Assembly: GCA_947176055.1 (NCBI GenBank)
Contig: CAMWPE010000028.1
Coordinates: 1 to 14,665 of the forward strand
Length of the DNA: 14,665 bases
Direction: 5' to 3'
Source: an uncultured Desulfovibrio sp.
GTDB taxonomy: Bacteria; Desulfobacterota; Desulfovibrionia; Desulfovibrionales; Desulfovibrionaceae
In this document: piece by piece, positions 1-6,065 of the stretch
How the letters are laid out: each line of letters begins with the position of its first letter
Numbering within the stretch: position 1 is the first letter of the stretch
Notes under the pieces: model-generated
What the model saw: the letters and a program-made list of their open reading frames with translations, nothing else
What the model was told of the DNA's origin: nothing
Database searches by the model: none
Program-made: the position numbers and the translations under genes

Positions 1-504
1 ACTATATACGCCCGCTTCGTCGTCCGGCAAATTTTCCGCTATTTCGGCTTTGTAGATTTCCCCCTGATCGGCGAAATATTTTATAGCGTCCGCCTTGCTC
101 ATCGTCGTCCGGACAAAAGGCAATTTCGCGGCGGCTATTTTAGCCATCTCTTTCTCGATTAACTCCAGATCAGAGGGGGAGAAGGGCTTCTCGGGGTCAA
201 AATCGTAATAGAAGCCTTTTTCTATGGCTGGTCCTATGGCGATTTTCGCTTCGGGAAAAAGCTTTTTGACCGCGCTCGCCATCACATGCGCGGCGGAATG
301 TCGCAAAATTTCTTCGCCTTCCGGGGAATCGGCGTATACGGGCTCTATTTCTTCCGCGTTGTTCGCCGCGGTTAAGGCGAGATCTTTCAATGACCATTCG
401 TCGCCCGATCTGACTTTCGCGGCTATGAGATTCTTGAATGCTTTTCCGGAAATCCTGTCTTTCAATATCTCGCCGTACGAGCGGGCGCCTGCCTCTTCAG
501 CCAT
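1..504 (-). CDS. thrS: Threonine--tRNA ligase, N-terminal part (runs off the window)
   Basis: This is the first 168 codons of threonyl-tRNA synthetase, which charges tRNA-Thr in the cytoplasm. Residues about 1-60 resemble the end of a TGS-like N-terminal domain. They are followed by the editing-domain signature HSAAH (H69, H73) and by the very typical stretch IGPAIEKGFYYDFD at about 90-103. The frame is open to position 1; the family is usually about 640 residues, so the catalytic core lies outside the window. The ATG at 504 is chosen because an in-frame TGA lies eight codons upstream and an SD-like GAAGGGA sits just ahead of it. It is transcribed in the same direction as tRNA-Val upstream, with a terminator-like hairpin between them. 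Identity is near certain. Confidence 0.95.
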   Translation of the reverse strand, partial: MAEEAGARSYGEILKDRISGKAFKNLIAAKVRSGDEWSLKDLALTAANNAEEIEPVYADSPEGEEILRHSAAHVMASAVKKLFPEAKIAIGPAIEKGFYYDFDPEKPFSPSDLELIEKEMAKIAAAKLPFVRTTMSKADAIKYFADQGEIYKAEIAENLPDDEAGVYS

Positions 505-555
505 TTCTATCCCTTCGTTAGATCAACTTGCCGCGCCGCGCGCGAATAAAAATAA

Positions 556-579
556 AATGGGGAGATATATCTCCCCATT
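556..579 (-). terminator. Perfect 24-bp palindrome, terminator-like, after tRNA-Val
   Basis: The stretch is a perfect inverted repeat (AATGGGGAGATA and its complement). On the minus strand it is followed by a T-rich run (TTTTATTTTTATT), so it looks like the intrinsic terminator of the tRNA-Val transcript. Only about 50 bases separate it from the thrS start, so thrS must either start transcription in that gap or depend on read-through. Confidence 0.65.
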
Positions 580-634
580 AAACGCACTTCCAGAAAACAA
601 GAACATTATTTTTGGGGTAAACCCCTTATTTCCA

Positions 635-711
635 TGGTAGGAACGAGCAGACTTGAACTGCTGACCTCTTCCGTGTCAAGGAAGCGCTCTAGCCACCTGA
701 GCTACGCTCCT
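635..711 (-). tRNA. tRNA-Val (anticodon GAC)
   Basis: A 77-base cloverleaf with encoded 3' CCA. The acceptor stem AGGAGCG pairs with CGTTCCT (one G-U pair). The anticodon arm is CTTCC-TTGACAC-GGAAG, with GAC as anticodon, and the T arm contains TTCAAGT. The GAC anticodon reads GUC and GUU valine codons. Confidence 0.95.
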
Positions 712-725
712 GTTTTGCGAAAATA

Positions 726-754
726 GGTATAAGCAATAAATAAGTTCGCGTCAA
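726..754 (-). promoter_or_regulatory. Sigma-70-type promoter of tRNA-Val
   Basis: On the minus strand, TTGACG (-35, 749-754) is separated by exactly 17 bases from TATACC (-10, 726-731). The predicted transcription start at about 718-720 leaves a short leader before the tRNA 5' end at 711. Confidence 0.7.
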
Positions 755-805
755 GATTTTTTTACCGCAAAATTTTCGTATTTTCCAATAACCTTTCCGG
801 GGAGC

Positions 806-845
806 GCGTCAAAGAGATTAAAGACGCGACAATAAAAATCGTCGC
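806..845 (-). terminator. Possible terminator after the WYL regulator
   Basis: Just downstream of the regulator stop codon on the minus strand, GCGACGAT-TTTT-ATTGTCGC forms an 8-bp stem (one G-U pair, 826-845) followed by GTCTTTAAT. A second, overlapping stem GCGTC/GACGC (806-810 with 823-827) is an alternative fold. The T-run is short, so this is only a candidate. Confidence 0.35.
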
Positions 846-852
846 GCCGGGA

Positions 853-1812
853 TCACGCGTCCCCGTTGACCATTTCTTCTTCCATTTCTTCGAATTCCAG
901 CGCCTCGTCGCCAAAACTTCTTACCCAGGCTTCAAGCTCCGGTCGGCTGGTGGAGACCAGCTCGAGCGCCAAATCCCCGTTGGGGCGATATGATATCTTT
1001 TGTCTTGCGGACCAGATTCTTTCGGCCACATAATCGGCCGCCTTCCCCCGTCTGAATACTATCCGGAACATTTTTGGTTCATGCCATGGCAAACCGAAGA
1101 CATCCGGCAGGATTTCCGGAAAATCCACATTATGTCTGCGCTCTGTGACGACGCAACTTTTTATCCTTTGCGCGGGCAACGTGCAGAAATGCCGCACATC
1201 GATCTTGTTGTCTTCCATTATGGCGCCGGCGGCGTACAGGGTTTGGGACATGCTGAAAAATGACGAAGGCGCGAAATAGTATTTTTTAACTAGTTGACTG
1301 CCGGTAGATTTGTATTCAATTTCGCAAATCCTTCCGCGCTCTATGGCCTTCGATATTTTTTCGATAATTCCCATATACGGGCGGTAATCGATCATCCCTT
1401 TGCTAAAAAATCTTACTTTCGGCGCGCCGCCCGGGGCGGATTGCTCCTGGGCGAACTGTAATGAGAACTGGAAAATGGCGTCGTCCATCCTCGAAAGCGA
1501 GTCCCTGGACATATCGGGAGCGGCTATATCACGGCATATGGACAGATAACGCACTTCGTCGCTGTCCTTGCCTACATTCATGCCCAATTTTCCTTTCAAC
1601 CTGTACCACCTTCTCCGGTTGTCCAGACCCGTTTCCAGATTGACGCCGATGACATTTTCTATATCGGTCATCACCCTTATGACTGTCTGCGCGGAGCAAT
1701 TAAATTCGGCCGCCAGATCCGATTGATAATGTTTTCCCCTATCGACGAGCAACCGGCGGAAAATTCTCAAGACTTTTACCCCAGGCGTGCTTTCGTCCAT
1801 TTTTGAAGCCAT
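853..1812 (-). CDS. WYL-domain transcriptional regulator
   Basis: Predicted 319-residue DNA-binding regulator. Residues about 10-70 form a winged helix-turn-helix (KVLRIFRRLLVDRGKHYQS, then SAQTVIRVMTDIE and a wing ending RRWYRL). Residues about 150-225 match the WYL fold, a nucleic-acid or ligand-sensing module, and about 247-305 match the C-terminal WCX extension (FRIVFRRGKAADYVAERIW). The frame is open to 1884, but the ATG at 1812 is preferred: it has AGAGAGG five bases upstream, and the extra 24 codons overlap a dispersed repeat at 1831. It is divergent from the VIT-vWA gene, which it may regulate (inference). WYL regulators often control accessory or defence loci, but its target and ligand cannot be read from the sequence. 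Confidence 0.85.
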   Translation of the reverse strand: MASKMDESTPGVKVLRIFRRLLVDRGKHYQSDLAAEFNCSAQTVIRVMTDIENVIGVNLETGLDNRRRWYRLKGKLGMNVGKDSDEVRYLSICRDIAAPDMSRDSLSRMDDAIFQFSLQFAQEQSAPGGAPKVRFFSKGMIDYRPYMGIIEKISKAIERGRICEIEYKSTGSQLVKKYYFAPSSFFSMSQTLYAAGAIMEDNKIDVRHFCTLPAQRIKSCVVTERRHNVDFPEILPDVFGLPWHEPKMFRIVFRRGKAADYVAERIWSARQKISYRPNGDLALELVSTSRPELEAWVRSFGDEALEFEEMEEEMVNGDA

Positions 1813-1830
1813 ACGCGCCTCTCTTTGCAA

Positions 1831-1960
1831 CATATTTCGCCTGAAACTAGCCACTGACGGAGACGTCGGCTCCGGCGCGGACATGATCCCGGTTGTGTCG
1901 CTTCCGGCTCCGCGTCTCGCGCTTTTCTTGATTCCCGTAGAAAAACGTCCAATAGCGCGG
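1831..1960 (+). repeat. Dispersed repeat, copy C
   Basis: It begins CATATTTCGCCTGAAACTAG and matches copy A (2044 onward) at most of the first 34 bases, including the CGGAGA block. The middle diverges and is longer, and the ATAGCGCGG end motif reappears at 1952-1960. It lies just upstream of the preferred start of the WYL regulator. Confidence 0.5.
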
Positions 1961-2037
1961 CCAAAAGCCTTTCGAAAAATTTTATTACGTCGTTTAAATT
2001 CGCGAGTATGCGGACGACGACGCTGTCCGGCGCCTTC

Positions 2038-2139
2038 CTATAGCATATTTCGCTTGAAATTATCCCCTACCGGAGAGGCAAAGTCCTTTGAGCGATAATT
2101 TCGCGGGCTGTTTCGCGTCGCAAAGTCGCCATAGCGCGG
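2038..2139 (+). repeat. Dispersed repeat, copy A (left of the VIT-vWA gene)
   Basis: The copy runs from CTATAG-CATATTTCGCTTGAAA to ATAGCGCGG. It aligns over its whole length with the inverted copy at 4597-4698: an identical 16-base core, the CGG block, and a second block of the form TTTCGCG-GC-..-GCAAA-..-TAGCGCG at nearly the same distance (55 against 54 bases). Confidence 0.7.
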
Positions 2140-2283
2140 TTGATTTTCGGATATTTTCTCAAAAGCCTTCGGCCGGAGCCTTATAAAATAAATCAAATTA
2201 TTGTCTAGCGGATTGCTATTCCGGATTTTGGAAATTAGCCGTAATAATGGAAACTTAACGCGATAATTACAGGAGCAGGAATA

Positions 2284-4500
2284 ATGTCGGTTTATACATT
2301 TCCAGGATCTTATCCGCCGGGATCCCCTGGTCGCCTGAATCAGGCTTTAATTGCCCAAGGGGCGCTTGGCTCGTATATCTGGAATTCGCCTTCGCCGCAT
2401 TTTGATACGCTGGACGCGATTTGTCCACAAAAAGACGCTCCCGCGCGGGGATTCCTGTCCGCGCCCGCCATATCGTTTAAATCAATGAGAATTAACGGGC
2501 GCGTGGGCCCGCGCTCATGTTCCTGGACCATGACCCAAACCTGGAAAAACGACTCTCCCGTCGGCATCGAAGCTATTTACACATTTCCCGCGCCGGCGGG
2601 AACAGTAATTACGGGTTTAAAAGCTTTTTTCAACAAGCGCGAAGCGCTCTCCCGCGCCGTTCCTGTCCGCGAAGCCGAAGAAACTTACGAAAAAGCCGTT
2701 ACCCAGGGAAATCTAGCTATTATGTTGCAAAAGTCTTCGTTTGGCTTATATACTATTAATCTTGGGATTATCCCATCGGGAGAGAGATTAAGCGCGGTTC
2801 TATCCTGCGCGCAATTAACCCCATGGGATGGAGAGCGTATTCGCTTCGTTATTCCCCTTGTCATATCGAATCGTTTTGGCGACGGAAAAAAATACTTGAA
2901 ACCGCGAGAAAAGATTTTCGCCGATTCGGCGGCGCGGTTTTCCGCGTTCGTTCATTTTAATATATCATCGGAACTGGGGGACGCGAAAGTCTACGTCCCC
3001 GGGCTTGAATACGCTTTGACGGAAGCCCCGGACGGCAAAAAACTTTCGTTGAGCCTGCCCATGAATCGGGACCTAATCGTCAACCTTGAAGTTCCCGAAC
3101 CCGAACGACCTCCGGTATATATACGGGGAGACCGCGATTTTTTCATCGTCGCGGCCGCCAAAAAACCAAAAGCTCTCCCGCGTCGTCCGCTCTCCGTCCA
3201 TATTCTCCTCGATTGTTCAGGCTCGATGTCAGGCCCTCGGGTCGCGCTGGCAAAAAAGGCGTTGACAAATTTCGCCGATCTTCTTGAGCCGGAAGATCGT
3301 TTTCTTTTCAGCCGCTTCGGCTCGAGACTCGAGCGCGTCGGCTCAAATTTCCGGCAAGCCTCCCCTTTCAATCTATCGCGTCTTCGCAAAGCAGCGAAGT
3401 CTTCTTACGCCGAACTTGGCGCGACGCGTCTTGACGAAGCGTTATCCAGCGTCGCGTCTTCCGCTTCCGGAGATCGGCCGTTTGACGTTTTGCTCGTTAC
3501 GGATGGCAATGTCTGGAGCGCCGACCGCGCCATTCAGCTGGCGCGAGCCGCGGACGTCCGCGTGTTTTGTCTTGCAATTGGCTTCGCGCCAAATCTACCC
3601 CTACTGGAAAAAATCGCGGTTGAAACCGGAGGCGCCTGTTTCTCGCTTGCCCCCGGCGAAAATATAGCGGCGATTACGAATCGTCTTCGGGAATATATGG
3701 ACGAAAAGCCTTGGGAAAAGAGCGCCGCGAATTTGCCCGTTCCCGTTTCATGGAGATCCTCAAACATCCCGTCGCATGAAATAGCGTATGGAAAAGCGGA
3801 TTATAAAGACGAAACTTATATAAGCGCTAAATTTCAAGCCTGGAATCCAGCCGTCGATCCGGAGCTGAACAAAATCGCGGCTTCTTTTCTGCTCAAATCA
3901 ATTCAGGATAAACGGCTCGCGCTGGAGATAGCCATGGAATATCAAATTCTTTCCGACGAGACTTCTTTTATTCTCGAATTTGAAGCGTCGGGCATCGCGG
4001 ACGAATTTCCGAGAGTCGAATACGTTCCGCAAATGATTCCCGAAGATCAGATCCTGTTTGAATCAATCCGCTTGACTCCGGTAAGCAAGTTCGATTTGGC
4101 ACGGATATCGGGTGTCAAAAAAGCCGCGGCATCGCTCAAAGAATTTATCGTCGCCGATTTCGCGCCCTCGCCAGACCGCGCGAGCCGACGATATTCGCCG
4201 ACGATAACGGCGACTCGTTTTTTGCGAACCTGGTTGGAAAGCGCCGCTCAATCTCCGCTTCTATCCTTTTCCCGAATAAGCGAGCTAGATATTCTCTCCC
4301 TGCTGTCGCGATTAAACGAAAAATACGGCGTAGACGAACGGAATCTAATTATCTATTTCGCGCGCTGGCTAATTGATTACGGTTTAGAATATACCGCTCA
4401 ACCGGCTAGACACATTAAGCGCCTTTTTTCTACCATAAATTTGACTGAAGAAGAAAAAGAGATGCTTGCCGAAGAATTTGAGGAATGGGTTAATTGCTAA
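2284..4500 (+). CDS. VIT and von Willebrand factor A domain protein
   Basis: A 738-residue protein with a vault-inter-alpha-trypsin (VIT) domain at about 65-195 (TWKNDSPVGIEAIYTFP ... AEETYEKAV) and a vWA domain at about 303-475. The metal-ion-dependent adhesion site is complete: D310-S312-S314 (DCSGSM), T381 and D407 (VTDG), so divalent-metal-dependent partner binding is expected. The last 260 residues are not recognised; they look largely helical and end in an acidic tail. No signal peptide or membrane segment is visible, so it is probably cytoplasmic. The start is supported by AGGAGCAGGA upstream. The gene stands alone on its strand, diverges from a WYL regulator and lies between inverted copies of a repeat. 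The architecture resembles widespread bacterial VIT-vWA proteins of unproven function; the partner is unknown. Confidence 0.85.
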   Translation: MSVYTFPGSYPPGSPGRLNQALIAQGALGSYIWNSPSPHFDTLDAICPQKDAPARGFLSAPAISFKSMRINGRVGPRSCSWTMTQTWKNDSPVGIEAIYTFPAPAGTVITGLKAFFNKREALSRAVPVREAEETYEKAVTQGNLAIMLQKSSFGLYTINLGIIPSGERLSAVLSCAQLTPWDGERIRFVIPLVISNRFGDGKKYLKPREKIFADSAARFSAFVHFNISSELGDAKVYVPGLEYALTEAPDGKKLSLSLPMNRDLIVNLEVPEPERPPVYIRGDRDFFIVAAAKKPKALPRRPLSVHILLDCSGSMSGPRVALAKKALTNFADLLEPEDRFLFSRFGSRLERVGSNFRQASPFNLSRLRKAAKSSYAELGATRLDEALSSVASSASGDRPFDVLLVTDGNVWSADRAIQLARAADVRVFCLAIGFAPNLPLLEKIAVETGGACFSLAPGENIAAITNRLREYMDEKPWEKSAANLPVPVSWRSSNIPSHEIAYGKADYKDETYISAKFQAWNPAVDPELNKIAASFLLKSIQDKRLALEIAMEYQILSDETSFILEFEASGIADEFPRVEYVPQMIPEDQILFESIRLTPVSKFDLARISGVKKAAASLKEFIVADFAPSPDRASRRYSPTITATRFLRTWLESAAQSPLLSFSRISELDILSLLSRLNEKYGVDERNLIIYFARWLIDYGLEYTAQPARHIKRLFSTINLTEEEKEMLAEEFEEWVNC

Positions 4501-4520
4501 TAAATCACCCGATTTATCTT
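4501..4520 (+). terminator. Weak terminator candidate after the VIT-vWA gene
   Basis: TAAATC-ACCC-GATTTA forms a six-pair hairpin immediately after the tandem stop codons and is followed by TCTTTAATT. The stem is short and AT-rich, so confidence is low. Confidence 0.3.
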
Positions 4521-4596
4521 TAATTAAACTACGATCTAAATAGGGATTGGCGACGCACTTTAATCAAAATTATAGCGCGTCGCGATTGAAAAGAGT

Positions 4597-4698
4597 TGCG
4601 CGCTACGGCGGATTTGCCTCGCAAAGACGCTCGCGAAAATGTTCCAAGGCAGATTTACTCCGCCGATAAGGGACATTTTCAAGCGAAATATGATATAG
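4597..4698 (-). repeat. Dispersed repeat, copy B (right of the VIT-vWA gene, inverted)
   Basis: On the minus strand this reads CTATAT-CATATTTCGCTTGAAA and continues to TAGCGCG. The outer 22 bases match copy A at all but one position, in inverted orientation. At its inner end, TAGCGCG at 4573-4579 and CGCGCTA at 4599-4605 could form a hairpin. Confidence 0.7.
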
Positions 4699-4701
4699 TG
4701 A

Positions 4702-4959
4702 TCAGCGAAAAAATTTAAATATAGCGCCGGCGCTTCAAGCGGATTGGAGAACGAATATATACGCGAACACGGCTGTTTTGGATAGCTCGCAAAAATATTT
4801 GACACCATCATTATCCAGCGCCTATTTTTTCTTTTTGCGCCGGACGGCGACAGGATGCCGGAAAGAGAGCCGCGTATCGAAACCATGCTCGAGAATGCGG
4901 CTAGCGTTATCTATCGTCTGGCGGGGGGAAGCGTCCGGACTTTCGCGGACCTGTTATAA
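4702..4959 (+). pseudogene. Possible decayed coding fragment with one internal stop
   Basis: One frame reads as plausible protein for 85 codons: residues such as GLENEYIREHGCF, then an in-frame TAG at 4783-4785, then IFDTIIIQRLFFLFAPDG, EPRIETMLENAASVIYRL and a TAA at 4957. Codon choice after the stop resembles the GC-richer genes of the window. No ribosome binding site or convincing start was found, and the fragment begins directly after repeat copy B. The family is not recognised; it could be a gene remnant or chance. Confidence 0.3.
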
Positions 4960-5532
4960 AAAATTATAAATATCCCGATAAATCCTTTCTGGAGGATACA
5001 GGCCGCTAAATCCTGAAATTTTTGATAAATTTGGCATAAGCAGGGCCGCAGTTCCATCCGGAAGCGTCCCTCGTTTCCACAATATCGGATAGTTTAATTC
5101 CCGATGCGAACTCGATGGAATATCATATACCATTCGTGGCTCGTCTCTTTGGACTATCCCCACGTTGCGGGACTTGATATGGCGCCATCCCTTCTTTCCG
5201 CCCCAGATCTCCGGCCACACTACATGACCCCAATCTGCGACGCCATTTTATACTCGCCATTGATAGTATTTCAAATAATCTTCGGGTTTCGCAATTCTCA
5301 TTGCTGCATGTTTTCTTATTGGATTATATTCGTATATAAAATAATAGATGACTCCAATAATAGGGACACTTTAGAACTTACAGATTATTGGTCCGTCTTC
5401 AAAATAGAAAATGTTAGACGAACCTAGGTGATACCTAAACTTGAAAATCTCAGGTATAATAGCATTTTCATTGAGAGTTTCGCAATGAGGAAAATGGGTG
5501 CAAAAGTCGAAGTTTGGCAGATCGATAATCAT
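4954..5532 (-). pseudogene. 193-codon reading frame broken by two in-frame TAA codons
   Basis: From the ATG at 5532 to the final stop at 4954-4956, one frame runs 192 sense or nonsense codons with no frameshift. It is interrupted by TAA at 5371-5373 (codon 54) and TAA at 5248-5250 (codon 95). All three segments read like protein: MIIDLPNFDFCTHFPHCE early, YNPIRKHAAMRIAKPEDYL in the middle, and VWPEIWGGKKGWRHIKSRN with LYPPERIYRDIYNFL at the end. The start overlaps the stop of the 76-residue gene upstream as ATGA, indicating former translational coupling. As it stands only a 53-residue peptide would be made. The family is not recognised; a small cytoplasmic partner or immunity-type protein would fit its size and AT-rich setting, but that is speculation. 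Confidence 0.6.
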
Positions 5533-5759
5533 ATCCCCACCTTGTCAAAAATGTCGTAGAGTTGTTTTTCCGTAATTTTTCCAAATATTTCTTCAGTTTT
5601 TCCCAACATTTCCAACATGCCGACTTCAATTTCGTACTCGGCAATCAAATTTTTCTCACGATACGTTTCAAGCCGTGAAATGGAATCCCGCATATTTTCC
5701 GGCAAGTTATCTGGCCATGGGATTTCTTCATCATAAAGATCAATTAATCCATTGGACAT
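5529..5759 (-). CDS. Small acidic hypothetical protein (76 residues)
   Basis: The 76-residue product is acidic and probably mostly helical, beginning MSNGLIDLYDEEIPWPDNLP. It has no membrane segment, Cys cluster or recognised motif. AAGGGA lies about eight bases upstream of the ATG at 5759, which supports the start. Its TGA stop overlaps the ATG of the next reading frame in a 4-base ATGA junction, so the two look like a former two-gene operon. Base composition is more AT-rich than the metabolic genes nearby, suggesting transfer. Its downstream partner is broken by nonsense codons. The function is unknown. Confidence 0.6.
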   Translation of the reverse strand: MSNGLIDLYDEEIPWPDNLPENMRDSISRLETYREKNLIAEYEIEVGMLEMLGKTEEIFGKITEKQLYDIFDKVGI

Positions 5760-6065
5760 TATATTTTCCCTTGTCCTCTTATATGGTATTAAAGAACCCT
5801 TTTTCTTATCTTGTAATGGTATTATCCTATTGCGCTTAAAAATTATATTATCATCTACTCCGTATTAAAAGCATAAAAAATCATAATAATCCTTAAAATT
5901 ACTCAATATTTTCATATTGAAATCGAATAGATCTCTAATTAATTTATGGATTATACATACGATAATTGATAGGATCCAAAATACGCCGAACGAAAGGTAT
6001 AAAAATATTCTTTCGCGCGGCGTATCCTGACGCTAAAATTGCGATTTTGATGTAAGTATTTTTTC
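5760..6065. other. AT-rich intergenic region upstream of the small two-gene unit
   Basis: Apart from the terminator at 5977-6025, this 306-base gap contains no plausible gene. It is very AT-rich, with several TATAAT-like hexamers on the minus strand. It probably contains the promoter of the 76-residue gene, but no pair of -35 and -10 boxes stands out enough to call. Confidence 0.4.
5977..6025 (-). terminator. Terminator of the citrate synthase-IDH-aconitase cluster
   Basis: On the minus strand, 40 bases past the aconitase stop, a 16-bp stem (6010-6025 with 5981-5996) with a two-base internal mismatch encloses an AT-rich loop and is followed by TTTT. Strong stem, short T-run. Confidence 0.75.

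Larger units (their letters stand above)
1813..2283. other. Divergent intergenic region holding two direct copies of a repeat
   Basis: This 470-base gap separates the WYL regulator from the VIT-vWA gene. It holds two direct copies of the dispersed repeat (1831-1960 and 2038-2139). The remaining 2140-2283 is AT-rich and ends in the ribosome binding site CAGGAGCAGGA ahead of the ATG at 2284. TATAAA occurs at 2182-2187 but has no matching -35, so no promoter is called. Both regulator and target promoters must lie in this region. Confidence 0.6.

Noticed and set aside
1813..1884. Longer N-terminus for the WYL regulator starting at 1884
   Set aside because: The extra residues are encoded by the dispersed repeat and look unlike the helix-turn-helix start of the family, whereas the ATG at 1812 has a better ribosome binding site.
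1787..2098. Plus-strand reading frame through both direct repeat copies, with two similar IFRLKL segments
   Set aside because: The similarity comes from the DNA repeat itself; the frame has no good start context and runs antisense to the regulator start.
4560..4886. Minus-strand 108-residue frame downstream of the VIT-vWA gene
   Set aside because: It crosses repeat copy B and overlaps the plus-strand fragment; no ribosome binding site or family resemblance.
5760..6065. Possible CRISPR array or tandem repeats in the AT-rich gap
   Set aside because: No regularly spaced repeat unit is present; the only clear structure is the single terminator hairpin.
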